This document shows, piece by piece, positions 16,774-25,772 of a stretch of 40,055 nucleotides of DNA. The stretch spans positions 1 to 40,055 of the forward strand of contig PMCF01000211.1 of assembly GCA_003154115.1 (NCBI GenBank). The letters are read 5' to 3'. The DNA comes from Anaerolineae bacterium. GTDB lineage: Bacteria; Chloroflexota; Anaerolineae; Fen-1058. A program made the position numbers and the translations under genes. The notes below the pieces were generated by a model. The model searched no databases and was not told the DNA's origin. It worked only from the letters and a program-made list of their open reading frames with translations. The stretch's first letter is position 1; the number at the start of each line of letters is the position of its first letter.

Positions 16774-18264
16774 TTACCCAGATTTACTCCCCCGAAAGGT
16801 TCGCACCAAGTAGCGCACGCGTTCGATCGTTTCCCCGGGTTGCAAACCTAGCAGACTGATCAAGTAGCCGCCGGCGGCCGTGCCGCCGATGATGATTAGA
16901 CGGACGAGCGCCGTTAAGTCATTCCAGCCAGGCCGGCTCATCACGAACAGCGTCAGCAAGGAGGCGATGATAATGGCGATCAATGGCGCGCCGAAGACAG
17001 ATCGCGCCGACAGGGGCAGTCGCCGGAAGATGTACAGCGCGCTGACGGCAAAGCCAACCATGACGGTGATTCCCACGCCGAACATAGTGCCGACTGCGCC
17101 AAACACCAGGGTCAGTAAGGTGGCGACGATGAGAATGGTGATCACTTGCACGGCCGTAATCCATACGGTCATGCGCACGTTACCGACGGCATAGGCCAAT
17201 GAACCGGCCAGGCTAATGAGCGGAGTAAACAAAGTGTATACCGCCAGAAACCGTACGAAGAAACTGCTGACCACCCAAGCCGGGCCGTACAGGATGGCGA
17301 CAATTTCAGCTGCTCCGAAGAACAGCACAAGCGCAATCGGTACGCCAAGCGTGGTCAGGCTCCACAGGGACAGCCGCATGGCATGAGTCAAACGGGACAG
17401 ATCACCTTGCACCCGAGCGAAGGTCACAAACCCGACTCGCGACAGCACCTGGGTGAGCAGGATATTGGGCCATTGCGATAGGCGAAAGGCGCGATCGTAA
17501 TAGCCGAGAGTGGTGGTACTGACCAGCGTGCCGATTAGAAAATTGTCGTACTGACTAACAATGTTGGCTGCCCCCATATTTGCCAATCCACTAGGTAGCC
17601 CCTGCTTGATCAAGTGTTGCGCCATCGTGCGCTTAAACTGCCAGCGTAGGTGGAAAACATGAGGCAGCCGCCAGCGGCAAATGAGGTACGTTCCCGTCAT
17701 GCCTAAGATGACATTGACCAAGTTCATGACGAGCAGGCTCCATAAGCCAGCGCCCGCCAGCGCTAGAATGATGGCCAGACCATACGAGATGGTGGTAGAA
17801 AGAAGATAGGTCAGGGTCAACCGGCTGAGCTGCAATTCTTTCTCGAGTGCCAATCCCAACGGGTTGACCAGAGCCGGCAAGACTTCAGCAATCATCATGA
17901 CAACGACGACGGAGGAGACCTGGGGCGCGTAGCCTAGCTGCGGCAAGAGGATGGCGGCCAGCACGCCTAATACTAATGAAGTTCCCGATATGGCGAGATC
18001 GAGTCCATAGTATGAGCCTAGCAGCTCGCCGTTGAGTTCCGGCTGGCGGATGCCCGCCTGAGTGAGACCAAACTTGGCGCGCAAGGCTAGGAGGCCGGTC
18101 CAGAACATCCCGATCGCAAATATTCCAAAAACTTCCGGGCCTAGTAAGCGGGTCAAGATGATGGTTGCGCCAAAGGCGATGAATTGACCAGTATACGAGA
18201 ACAACGTGAGCCAGACCGTGTTGCGCACAGCCAGGCGGCCGATCGATGAATGATCTGACGTCAT
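16774..18264 (-). CDS. Wzx-type oligosaccharide flippase (MOP superfamily)
   Basis: A 496-residue integral membrane protein with about 12-14 predicted helices. The N-terminus (SIGRLAVRNTVWLTLFSYTG) and GATIILTRLLGPEVFGIFAI are characteristic of polysaccharide-type flippases in the WzxC/polysaccharide_synt_3 group, as is GYYDRAFRLSQWPNILLTQV near the middle. Family members move undecaprenyl-linked glycans across the inner membrane. It is 6 bp downstream of an FkbM gene and 1 bp upstream of a glycosyltransferase. With the WecA-like initiator and the ligase, this supports a Wzx-dependent pathway. Confidence 0.88.
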   Translation of the reverse strand: MTSDHSSIGRLAVRNTVWLTLFSYTGQFIAFGATIILTRLLGPEVFGIFAIGMFWTGLLALRAKFGLTQAGIRQPELNGELLGSYYGLDLAISGTSLVLGVLAAILLPQLGYAPQVSSVVVVMMIAEVLPALVNPLGLALEKELQLSRLTLTYLLSTTISYGLAIILALAGAGLWSLLVMNLVNVILGMTGTYLICRWRLPHVFHLRWQFKRTMAQHLIKQGLPSGLANMGAANIVSQYDNFLIGTLVSTTTLGYYDRAFRLSQWPNILLTQVLSRVGFVTFARVQGDLSRLTHAMRLSLWSLTTLGVPIALVLFFGAAEIVAILYGPAWVVSSFFVRFLAVYTLFTPLISLAGSLAYAVGNVRMTVWITAVQVITILIVATLLTLVFGAVGTMFGVGITVMVGFAVSALYIFRRLPLSARSVFGAPLIAIIIASLLTLFVMSRPGWNDLTALVRLIIIGGTAAGGYLISLLGLQPGETIERVRYLVRTFRGSKSG

Positions 18265-18270
18265 GCAGAT

Positions 18271-19023
18271 TCAGTTCCTGGATCGTTTGACGAACAAACT
18301 ATCCTGCTGAAGCGGACGATGGTCATGCGGGTCACAAAATTGATCGAGCGGTCCCAAATAGGTGAACCCCCATTCCGTCAAAATGCTATAGACATCAGGA
18401 AATAGCGGCTGGTTTTTGTAGAGTGGCTCGAAAGAAGTCTCCACAATGATGGCTGCCGCACGTTGGATAGTCCGTTGCCCCCCGCGCAGTACATGGCCTT
18501 CATAACCTTGGACGTCGATCTTGACGAGTATAGGATCGTCCAGTTTCAATTGGGTGCCCAAATTATCCAGTCGTTCGATACGAACTTTCACGGCTTGACT
18601 GCCTGCCGAGGCCGGAAATGCTACCTTGTGGGTTTCGGCCATCGTGAGGAACGAGGACGATGGGCTATGGCTGCTACGCTGAAACTCTAACTCGCCGGAC
18701 TGATCACCGAGCGCAACATTGAAAGCCGTAAATCGGCTGACGCCGTGCAAGTGTACCAACATCTGTTGAAAGCAATCTGGCAACGGTTCAAAGGAATAAA
18801 TATGAGCAGTGGGCAATAAAGGTCTGATCGTAAAAGCAAAATCGCCCACGTTTGCGCCAATGTCGAGCACCGTGGCAAAGCCGAAGGCTTTCAGCCACGG
18901 CTGGCTTAGCGCGCTATACATAGGCGGGATAAAGTACGGACGCCGCATCCGCAGTTGCGCTGGATCTTCAAGATAGCGAGCGGCCACACGCAGGTAATAA
19001 GCTAATCGGCGGCGTAGCATCAT
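18271..19023 (-). CDS. FkbM-family methyltransferase (copy 2)
   Basis: A 250-residue SAM-dependent methyltransferase. ATVLDIGANVGDFAF is motif I, IYSFEPLPDCFQQM the acidic motif II region, and ILVKIDVQGYEGHVLRGG the conserved FkbM KID-x-x-G-x-E block. FkbM enzymes O-methylate sugars or polyketides. In glycan loci they usually cap or modify a sugar residue. It lies 7 bp after the remnant of a GT4 C-terminus. A second FkbM gene at 19716-20591 follows an intact homologous GT4, so the two GT4-FkbM pairs look like a duplicated module. Confidence 0.85.
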   Translation of the reverse strand: MMLRRRLAYYLRVAARYLEDPAQLRMRRPYFIPPMYSALSQPWLKAFGFATVLDIGANVGDFAFTIRPLLPTAHIYSFEPLPDCFQQMLVHLHGVSRFTAFNVALGDQSGELEFQRSSHSPSSSFLTMAETHKVAFPASAGSQAVKVRIERLDNLGTQLKLDDPILVKIDVQGYEGHVLRGGQRTIQRAAAIIVETSFEPLYKNQPLFPDVYSILTEWGFTYLGPLDQFCDPHDHRPLQQDSLFVKRSRN

Positions 19024-19030
19024 ATTCAGG

Positions 19031-19174
19031 TTACTCCGGGAAGTGAGTTTCTGCCTTCAACGCGGCCTCATATAGCCGCAGCAATTTGCGATTGCGCGCC
19101 TCTAAGAAAAACCGCGCGGCGTGGCTCAGTAACAGAATCACAAGTACCTCAGAGACTTCCAGGGCTAAGTGCAT
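19031..19174 (-). pseudogene. C-terminal remnant of a GT4 glycosyltransferase
   Basis: A 47-codon reading frame ending SHAARFFLEARNRKLLRLYE, then AALKAETHFPE and a TAA at 19031. It closely matches the C-terminus of the intact GT4 at 20625-21851 (LHAKRFSPEARNQCLLRLYA, then AALAGEAQFPTFPE). Homology begins around SHAARF. The preceding ~15 codons are unrelated. The position, directly before an FkbM gene, mirrors the intact pair. Confidence 0.7.
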
Positions 19175-19715
19175 TCACGAAAGCCTTGTGGAATCACAAC
19201 TATACAATCGTCATGTCCAGCGAAGCGTGCTTTCACCTTGTCCACCGTAGAGCGGTGGAGGCGCGCTGGGCGTGTCGGGCAGCCAGAGCTGATTAGCATA
19301 ACATGCCGATCAGTTGTTGGATTCCTGCCAGAAGCACGCGGGAATGACCGATCCCGCGGACCTTGTTGGATTGCTCCTAATGAATTAAGGCCGAAATCCT
19401 GTAACAATTTCGCAAACATCCCGCTTAGCGCGCCACCTCCGCTCGGAATGTGCGCGCGGAGTCGAAGGGCGGTGATTTCGTTGCAACCCACTTACAAGTA
19501 TATCAGGATAATGATCGCGCCAAGGCAACAAGCTGACTTGGCGTATGAAAAGACTATCAACTAAACGATGTTGTGCGCGGCCAAATATCGAATGTGGGCC
19601 GCTCGATGTCATACGACTCCACGCATCGTCATACAGGCGCAACTAACCCTCTCGTGAAAGAAAGCAGTCATCAGGCGTATTGGAAATCTGATTGAATATC
19701 CGAACTCTACTGCCG
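19175..19715. other. 541-bp region without a recognisable gene
   Basis: Lies between the GT4 remnant and the intact FkbM gene. Open frames exist on both strands, but none has a familiar motif or a ribosome site. A 6-bp hairpin CCACCG-TAGAG-CGGTGG occurs at 19242-19258, and GCGGCC is repeated inverted as GGCCGC near 19578-19602. It may be degenerate material left by the rearrangement, or an inserted element too eroded to recognise. Confidence 0.5.
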
Positions 19716-20591
19716 TTAGGCTACTGAAGCTAGAAGCATCGGATACTTAAGGGAAAATTGATTATCAAACGGAGTCAATTTTCCTCCTCCTTCTAATCGA
19801 TGCCAGTTATACCCGTAACTTTGCAGAAGAGTAATAATGTCTGATGGATCATAACCGAACGCGTAAGACATTTCTTCGGTTACTTCAATCAGCAACTTGG
19901 TAATTCGGTGTTCTTGCAACATCGATTTCAACCCTCTCAGCACAGCATATTCGCCCCCTTCTACATCTATCTTCATGAAATCAACATGATCTACTGCATG
20001 GTCTTGTAACCAGGCATCTCCAGCCACTACTTGAATGTTAACTTGTTGAAATGACCCGGGTAACTCAGTCTGCTGGTAGTGAGTTTTACTTATTGAATTG
20101 TATACTTCCATTCCAGGCGGGCCACTATTGAACGTCACAACGCCACTTTGCTCGGCAAGCCCGATCGAATATGCTTCGAGCCAATCAAACTTATTGAGGT
20201 CGCAATTTCGCTGGAGGAGACCAAAGGCAAACTCGCCAGGCTCAAATGCAATAACACGTCCCACTGATCCTACGATGCTGGCAAGCAAGAGCGAGAAATA
20301 ACCAATGTTTGCACCGACATCGACAACGATTTGACCGGGCCGCAATTGATCATGAATGAAATACAGCGTATTGGGCTCAAATATAGCATCGGTATAAGCC
20401 GTACGGAAATACATATCCGGGTGTATGACCATGGGCAATTCGATTCCTGGCATCACGTCAATTAGTTCTCTTTGTTCAACCTGGGCAGCTTGCAGTTTGC
20501 GTGCATTGGCAGCGAAGCGCGATCGCGCTGGCTCAAAGCGCAGATTTATCAAATTTCGGGCCCGCCGCATTAAATACTTGGGATGAATCAT
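19716..20591 (-). CDS. FkbM-family methyltransferase (copy 1)
   Basis: A 291-residue SAM-dependent methyltransferase. QIVVDVGANIGYFSLLLASI is motif I, VIAFEPGEFAFGLLQRN motif II, and DFMKIDVEGGEYAVLRGL the FkbM signature. The first ~90 residues are a charged helix followed by a short pre-domain. It probably O-methylates a sugar of the surface glycan. It begins 33 bp after the GT4 gene. It is only distantly similar to the FkbM protein at 18271-19023. Confidence 0.85.
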   Translation of the reverse strand: MIHPKYLMRRARNLINLRFEPARSRFAANARKLQAAQVEQRELIDVMPGIELPMVIHPDMYFRTAYTDAIFEPNTLYFIHDQLRPGQIVVDVGANIGYFSLLLASIVGSVGRVIAFEPGEFAFGLLQRNCDLNKFDWLEAYSIGLAEQSGVVTFNSGPPGMEVYNSISKTHYQQTELPGSFQQVNIQVVAGDAWLQDHAVDHVDFMKIDVEGGEYAVLRGLKSMLQEHRITKLLIEVTEEMSYAFGYDPSDIITLLQSYGYNWHRLEGGGKLTPFDNQFSLKYPMLLASVA

Positions 20592-20624
20592 TCATGCACC
20601 TCGACAAGATAATGTCATATCTGT

Positions 20625-21851
20625 TCATTCAGGAAAAGTGGGAAACTGTGCTTCGCCTGCCAATGCGGCTGCATATAGTCGTAACAGACACTGATTACGT
20701 GCCTCTGGTGAAAAGCGCTTGGCATGTAACGCCCGTGCGGCGCAGCTCATTGCTGCCAGATCAGCTTGGTTGGAAAACATAGCTTCCAGTCGATCGATAG
20801 ACTGTTCGATCACTGATTGTAAACCCCCGCTTTCTCGGGTGGTGTCAATATCGGCAATAAAATCTTGCCACGTCTTCCACTTTGTTCCATAGTGGGCTGA
20901 GTATGCATAGATCGGAGTATCAATCAAATAACCCGTCACGCCATCCTGCACATACTCGTCGCCGTGTTGAATGCGGGTCGTCAGAGCTGGCACTCCAAAG
21001 GAGCCGGCTTCACAGAGCGGGACAGCCGTATCGCTATAACAGGGGATATACAAAACGTGCGCCGCTTGAAACACCTGTTTCTTTAGGCTAGCACTCATCC
21101 GTGGCGTATCATAGTGAATGACGCCTTCGGGCAGCGAGTAATTGGATGGAATCGCTTGCGTCACCAGCAGCATCCGTACAGCGTTACCATGCCGTTGGCG
21201 CATCACGCGAAACGCCTGGAGTGCTTCGGGCAGGCCTTTATCTGAATATCGGCTGGCGATCATCAGGATGGTAAAAGGGCTGCCGGGTGGCGGCGGAGCA
21301 ATCGGTTGCGAGGGAGCACACAAGTAGATGTGTCCCAGTTTAGACCACAGGTCAGGATATAGATAGCGTCGGGAATGCTCAACCAAACCGGCGCTGTACG
21401 TGAACACAAACCGGCAGCGGTCTTGCGCGACTAACCGATTGATGAGATCCAGGTTTTGAAGTCCGGTTTGCCAGCTGGTAATGTCGCGCGCCAGAGCTAA
21501 AATGTGCTCACATTCGGCTACACACGGCTGGCGCGGACGATCGGGGACGAGGTTCACCCAATGACACAACTCGGCGAGCGGATAGGATGTATAGCGCAGC
21601 GGTGGATAAGTAGCATACGTTCGCCAGGCGTTATGCCGCTTGGTGAGATAACGGGGGAAATAGACCTGGGGTTTTTGGCCCAGGCCGTTGACAGTCATTT
21701 GAATCAGATCACGCAGACGATCGAGTTGTAAGAAGAGCCAATGATAGCGCTTCATGATCTGAAGCTTAGTGCGGGGAGACAATCGCCGCGCAAGAGCTTT
21801 GCGCAGAGTCCAGGCAAAATCTACATTTGTAGAATGGTTGGCTTGTGTCAT
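20625..21851 (-). CDS. Glycosyltransferase family 4 (first GT of the locus)
   Basis: A 408-residue protein with a GT-B donor domain. PFTILMIASRYSDKGLPEAL opens the C-terminal domain and LCEAGSFGVPALTTRIQHGD is the donor-site block, with Glu and Gly placed as in GT4. The N-terminal half contains a short Trp/Tyr-rich region rather than a classic G-x-GRY loop. It is the first glycosyltransferase after the sugar-synthesis genes in transcription order, so it may handle the dedicated sugar made upstream; this is an inference. A C-terminal relic of a paralogue is at 19031-19174. Confidence 0.78.
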   Translation of the reverse strand: MTQANHSTNVDFAWTLRKALARRLSPRTKLQIMKRYHWLFLQLDRLRDLIQMTVNGLGQKPQVYFPRYLTKRHNAWRTYATYPPLRYTSYPLAELCHWVNLVPDRPRQPCVAECEHILALARDITSWQTGLQNLDLINRLVAQDRCRFVFTYSAGLVEHSRRYLYPDLWSKLGHIYLCAPSQPIAPPPPGSPFTILMIASRYSDKGLPEALQAFRVMRQRHGNAVRMLLVTQAIPSNYSLPEGVIHYDTPRMSASLKKQVFQAAHVLYIPCYSDTAVPLCEAGSFGVPALTTRIQHGDEYVQDGVTGYLIDTPIYAYSAHYGTKWKTWQDFIADIDTTRESGGLQSVIEQSIDRLEAMFSNQADLAAMSCAARALHAKRFSPEARNQCLLRLYAAALAGEAQFPTFPE

Positions 21852-21919
21852 ATCGATGTCAAGCGGTTTCTAAAACGTCTTAAATGAACGCACGCTAGAT
21901 TATCCGCAGCGCGGTAAAC

Positions 21920-22897
21920 TCATAGTATCTTGAGCAAGTCTGCAATGACCTCGTGGCGAACCGGGTAATGATGATACTCAAGGAAGCACCCCGCAGGCGT
22001 GTGTTGCCATTTCTGCCCAACACTGACCAGCGGCTTTTCCAGACGCACCGAGCCATCCATACATAGAATCCGAGCCACTTCTGCCGCCAGACCAAATCGC
22101 TGCCACCCGACATCAAAAACTGCTATCCGCTTGGTTTTGGCCACAGACCTGACAATGGCTGCTTCATCTAAGGGAGCCAATGTTCGGAGATCGATGACTT
22201 CAGCTTCAACGCCATGCGCCGCCAAATCGGTAGCAACAGTTTGAGCAAACCCCACCATGTGCGAAATTGCTACGAAGGTAATGTCTTTCCCGTCACGTGC
22301 GACCCGCGCCTGCCCGAAGGGCAGGGCCTTGACGGGTAATTCGACCAGGTCATCCAGGTCATACAGCGGTTTTGATTCGATGAAAATTGTAGGAGATTCC
22401 GACTGTAAGGCCGTAAGCAATAAACGCGCCGCGTCATTCACATTAGCGGGCATGACTACTTCTAAGCCTGGCACCTGGCTGAACATGGCATGATACGCAC
22501 CAGAATGCTGCGCGCCTTGGCCCCAGTCCTTGCCGATAATCGATCGAATGGTCAAAGGCACAGTCGATTGATAGCCAGACATCGCCGGCCACTTTGCCGC
22601 ATGGTTGACAATCTGATTCATTGCGAGCAATAAGAAGTCGATGCGGAGTGCCACATACACGGGGCGCCGATCGAGAAGCGCGGCTCCCACGCCTAGGCCG
22701 ATGAGTGACTCCTCGGATAACGGGACGTCAAAGCACCGCGCCTGCGAAAACCGATCGCGGATACCAACAGTTGAGCCTAAAAAACCACCTGGATCGTTAA
22801 TCCCCTGGCCATATAGGAATACGCGATCGTCTGCCTCCATGGCTTGAATGGTCGCAGCTCTTAGCGCTTCTGCAAAGGTCATGCGTGTGCTAGTCAT
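21920..22897 (-). CDS. Thiamine-diphosphate E1 beta subunit (pyruvate dehydrogenase/AviB2-like)
   Basis: A 325-residue transketolase-like protein of the E1 beta family. MTFAEALRAATIQAMEADDR opens the pyrimidine-binding domain. RCFDVPLSEESLIGLGVGAA contains the conserved activating Glu, and EVIDLRTLAPLDEAAIVRSV is the hallmark of the C-terminal domain. It is 14 bp downstream of the alpha-subunit gene, and the two should form an alpha2beta2 ThDP enzyme. Family members decarboxylate 2-oxo acids, but no E2 acyltransferase or E3 gene is nearby. The partners here are CDP-deoxysugar genes, which suggests transfer of a two-carbon unit to a keto-sugar rather than acetyl-CoA synthesis. Confidence 0.88.
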   Translation of the reverse strand: MTSTRMTFAEALRAATIQAMEADDRVFLYGQGINDPGGFLGSTVGIRDRFSQARCFDVPLSEESLIGLGVGAALLDRRPVYVALRIDFLLLAMNQIVNHAAKWPAMSGYQSTVPLTIRSIIGKDWGQGAQHSGAYHAMFSQVPGLEVVMPANVNDAARLLLTALQSESPTIFIESKPLYDLDDLVELPVKALPFGQARVARDGKDITFVAISHMVGFAQTVATDLAAHGVEAEVIDLRTLAPLDEAAIVRSVAKTKRIAVFDVGWQRFGLAAEVARILCMDGSVRLEKPLVSVGQKWQHTPAGCFLEYHHYPVRHEVIADLLKIL

Positions 22898-22911
22898 GAA
22901 CGACTCCTCAA

Positions 22912-23895
22912 TTATACGCGGCTCGGATCAGGCGGGCGCGGTGCTTCTAATTTCTCACGCTCGTTTATTTCATTAAAATGGCGCTTCGCAGTTTCAAACA
23001 CCCTATCGATTTCGGCTAGAACTTGTTCTTGAATTTCATGCAGGTGCTGCACGCCCTCGCTTACTTCATGTTCAATCCGCTGCGCTAACAGGCGCAGGGG
23101 ATCGCGCGGTGTCCAACGCTCGAGCTCTTCTTCGGGCCGGCGTCCACCACCAAAGTCTGAGCCGGGACCTACATGTGCACACAGCCGGAACGTAACCGCT
23201 TCGATCAAGCGCGGGCGCTGATCGCGCCGGATAGATTCGAGCACGCGTTGGCAGGTTTCATATACTTCCAGAACATTATTACCATCGACCGACACGCTGT
23301 CAACGCCGAAGCTCCGGGCCTTGGCCACGACATCCACCGCTGCCTGGCGCAACCTTTGCGAAGTGATGGTCGAATAGCCGTTGTTTTCTACAATAAACAG
23401 CACGGGGACATTCAAGAGCGCCGCGAGATTCAACGATTCGAAAAAAGCACCTTCGTCAACACCACCGTCGCCCACAAAGCTGATACATACATTGTCGGTT
23501 TGAGCCTGTTTGAGCGCGAGACCCATGCCCACAGCCATCGGGACTGATCCACCCACGATGGCGCCCGATCCCCACATGCCCGCTTGCTTGTCAAACAAAT
23601 GCATTGAACCGCCATAGCCATGTGAACAACCCGTGTCCAAACTATATAACTCGTCGATCATGCGCTGCAGGTCACCTTGCTTTCCTAAGTAATGGGCGTG
23701 GCAGCGGTGCGTGCTGAGGCAGCAATCGGTCGTGCGCGTCGGTGCTAGCACCCCCACGGCTACAGCTTCTTGCCCGATGCTAAGGTGTACGGCCATGCGG
23801 ATATTACGATGCTGATACTCGTGCTTGATTCTTTCCTCGACATTTCGAATCCTGAACATACGTTGATACAACATCAACATCAAGTCCCTGTCCAT
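22912..23895 (-). CDS. Thiamine-diphosphate E1 alpha subunit (pyruvate dehydrogenase/AviB1-like)
   Basis: A 327-residue E1 alpha-type protein. The ThDP motif runs from GDG (142-144, FVGDGGVDEG) to the Asn pair at 171-172 (VENNGYS). STHRCHAHYLGKQGD and GCSHGYGGSMHLFD form the substrate and cofactor loops seen in PdhA/AcoA. The start at 23895 is chosen because AAGGAG lies 7 nt upstream. An in-frame extension to 24090 exists but would overlap the preceding SDR and shows no homology. It partners with the beta subunit just downstream. The lack of E2/E3 genes and the position in a CDP-sugar operon suggest a dedicated sugar-modifying role. Confidence 0.88.
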   Translation of the reverse strand: MDRDLMLMLYQRMFRIRNVEERIKHEYQHRNIRMAVHLSIGQEAVAVGVLAPTRTTDCCLSTHRCHAHYLGKQGDLQRMIDELYSLDTGCSHGYGGSMHLFDKQAGMWGSGAIVGGSVPMAVGMGLALKQAQTDNVCISFVGDGGVDEGAFFESLNLAALLNVPVLFIVENNGYSTITSQRLRQAAVDVVAKARSFGVDSVSVDGNNVLEVYETCQRVLESIRRDQRPRLIEAVTFRLCAHVGPGSDFGGGRRPEEELERWTPRDPLRLLAQRIEHEVSEGVQHLHEIQEQVLAEIDRVFETAKRHFNEINEREKLEAPRPPDPSRV

Positions 23896-23902
23896 CAAAT
23901 AT

Positions 23903-23909
23903 CTCCTTC
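23903..23909 (-). promoter_or_regulatory. Ribosome-binding site of E1 alpha gene
   Basis: AAGGAG (part of GGAAGGAGAT on the - strand) lies 7 nt before the ATG at 23895. It is one of the clearest Shine-Dalgarno sites in the window and fixes that start. Confidence 0.75.
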
Positions 23910-23941
23910 CCAGGTATCGTCCAATGGCATCGAGCCAACAA

Positions 23942-24991
23942 CTATGTGAGGGAGTGATACCAATCAATGGTACGCTGCAACGCCTCGTCCAGACTCGTCC
24001 AGACATCCAGTCCAATCTCAGTTTTGCCCAGGCAAATAGCGGGGACATAGCGAGCTGGCGGGCGTCCTGGCTGAGGTGGCTGCTCCACAATGAGGCTCGA
24101 TTGACTGCCTAACACCGCCGCAACTTTTTCAGCCAACGTCAGAATGGTCACCGGTTCATCCGAGCCAACATTATAAACACGGCCAAGGGGCGCATCAAGT
24201 AGGATCTTGAATAGAGCCGCCGCACAATCGGCCGCGTAGTAATACGATCGGATGGTGGTTCCATCGCCCCGTATGCGCAAAGGCAGGCCGCGCAGTCCAT
24301 CGCGTATGAAGTCAGTTACCGCAAACCCGGATTCCAAATCTTGATACGGGCCTATTAGCGCAAAAGGACGTGCAATACGCAAGGGGACGTTAAATCGCTT
24401 TCGGTACAAGACACACAACATCTCAGCGTATCTTTTCGCTTCGCCGTAAACAGCACGTGAGCTATTCAGGATTGGCCCGCCAGGGTAGTCTTCCGGCATA
24501 TGCGATAGATCGGGTGGTTGACGGCCATATACGGCGCCTGAACTGACAAAGAGAAATCCCTCTGGTGTCTTTCGAGCAGCAAGCCCCAGGACGCGTCGTG
24601 TTCCTTCTACGATCGTGTCAGCCACTTCAAATGGTTCGCTTTGGGAGGCGCCTGGTTCGGCTGGCGCTGCGGCATGAATGATGAAGTCGTAAGCCCGGTC
24701 TGGATAATCAAAGCGCTGAACATCACCGGCCAGCAAGTGAATATCGGTTCGCTCAGCGAGATGCGGTGCCTTCCTGGCAAAGTTCTCTGGATGGCGTGTC
24801 AAAACGTCAATCTGGCACGATCGATCGCACTGCGTATTGAACCAGGCCAGTGTTTCGATCAGCCACGTTCCCAGAAAGCCGGTGCCACCCGTAATAAACA
24901 CCCGCTTGCCGAGAAGACGGGTCAAGCTGTTCCCGACCAGCTGGACAACACGCTCGACATCCTGCGCCACGATGGGCGAAGCTTTCACCAT
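23942..24991 (-). CDS. NAD(P)-dependent sugar epimerase/reductase (SDR 2)
   Basis: A 349-residue extended SDR. RVFITGGTGFLGTWL (30-44) is the Rossmann motif, FVSSGAVYG (148-156) gives the catalytic Ser, and Tyr182-x3-Lys186 (AVYGEAKRYAE) completes it. RGDGTTIRSYYYAADCA fits nucleotide-sugar enzymes. The Thr-Asp-Glu dehydratase triad is absent, so it is more likely a reductase or epimerase than the CDP-glucose 4,6-dehydratase. The start at 24991 overlaps the RfbF stop (ATGGTGA). A longer frame from 25021 would intrude on RfbF by 37 nt. In context it may reduce the keto group of the finished deoxysugar. Confidence 0.75.
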   Translation of the reverse strand: MVKASPIVAQDVERVVQLVGNSLTRLLGKRVFITGGTGFLGTWLIETLAWFNTQCDRSCQIDVLTRHPENFARKAPHLAERTDIHLLAGDVQRFDYPDRAYDFIIHAAAPAEPGASQSEPFEVADTIVEGTRRVLGLAARKTPEGFLFVSSGAVYGRQPPDLSHMPEDYPGGPILNSSRAVYGEAKRYAEMLCVLYRKRFNVPLRIARPFALIGPYQDLESGFAVTDFIRDGLRGLPLRIRGDGTTIRSYYYAADCAAALFKILLDAPLGRVYNVGSDEPVTILTLAEKVAAVLGSQSSLIVEQPPQPGRPPARYVPAICLGKTEIGLDVWTSLDEALQRTIDWYHSLT

Positions 24992-25770
24992 ACCTTCCAC
25001 GGCGCGTCGCCCGCATCCCACATTTGGTTCAGCAACTCGTACTCGCGGTAGGTGTCCATGCCAATCCAGAAACCCTCGTGTCGAAAGCCCATCAGCTGGT
25101 CGTCCTCGGCTAAACGGCCCATCGGCTCTTGTTCCAACACACAGTCTGGATCGAGATAATCGAACACCCGGCGGTTAAAAACCAAGAACCCACCATTGAT
25201 CCAATCGGTCTGCACTTTTTCCCGGAAACGACTGATCTGCCCGGTCTCCTGCATCTCCAAAATCCCGTAGCGCGAAGGCGGGCGCGTCGCCGTCAGGGTC
25301 GCCAACTTGCCGTGGCTAAAATGGTAATCTACCAGATCTTCGATGTTGAGGTTGGCCAGGCCATCACCATACGTGACCATGAAAGTCTCTGTGTCAACGA
25401 AGCGTTCAATGCGTTTAACACGGCCACCGGTCATGGTGCGCAGGCCGGTGTCCGCCAGGGTAACTTCGAAGTCCTGTTCCGTATGATTGCTTTTGTACAC
25501 CATTTGATTCTGATGGCCCAGGTGTATCGTAAAGTCGTTGCTCATCGCCTCGTAGTTGATAAAGTAGTCTTTAATGACGCTGCCTTTGTAGCCCAGACAC
25601 AAAATAAACCGGCGAAAACCGTAGTGCGCATACAATTTCATGATGTGCCATAGTACGGGCCGCCCGCCAATCTCGACCATCGGCTTCGGCTTATATTCCG
25701 TCTCTTCGCGCAGCCGCGTGCCCAGACCGCCGCACAGAATCACGACGGGAATGTTGTGATCCAGCTCCAT
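24985..25770 (-). CDS. rfbF: Glucose-1-phosphate cytidylyltransferase RfbF
   Basis: A 261-residue nucleotidyltransferase, about the family's usual length. VVILCGGLGTRLREETEYKP is the nucleotide-binding and catalytic loop (G-x-G-T-R and K-P-K-P), and MVEIGGRPVLWHIM follows as in RfbF. The YGDGLANLNIEDLVDYH region has the metal-binding Asp. It makes CDP-glucose from CTP and glucose-1-phosphate, the first step toward CDP-3,6-dideoxyhexoses. It starts 2 bp after RfbH and overlaps the next SDR, so it belongs to one translationally linked sugar operon. It is cytosolic. Confidence 0.92.
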   Translation of the reverse strand: MELDHNIPVVILCGGLGTRLREETEYKPKPMVEIGGRPVLWHIMKLYAHYGFRRFILCLGYKGSVIKDYFINYEAMSNDFTIHLGHQNQMVYKSNHTEQDFEVTLADTGLRTMTGGRVKRIERFVDTETFMVTYGDGLANLNIEDLVDYHFSHGKLATLTATRPPSRYGILEMQETGQISRFREKVQTDWINGGFLVFNRRVFDYLDPDCVLEQEPMGRLAEDDQLMGFRHEGFWIGMDTYREYELLNQMWDAGDAPWKVW

Positions 25771-25772
25771 GC

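Noticed and set aside
19169-19564. 131-codon + strand frame in the gap near the GT4 remnant
   Set aside because: No familiar domain, no ribosome site, and opposing frames are equally open. Left as unexplained sequence.
21920-23895. Housekeeping pyruvate dehydrogenase E1
   Set aside because: Not excluded by sequence, but no E2/E3 genes are adjacent and the pair is embedded among CDP-sugar and glycosyltransferase genes, so a dedicated role is more likely.
24988-25021. Upstream start for SDR2 at 25021
   Set aside because: It would overlap RfbF by 37 nt. The ATG at 24991 overlapping the RfbF stop is a more usual coupled arrangement.
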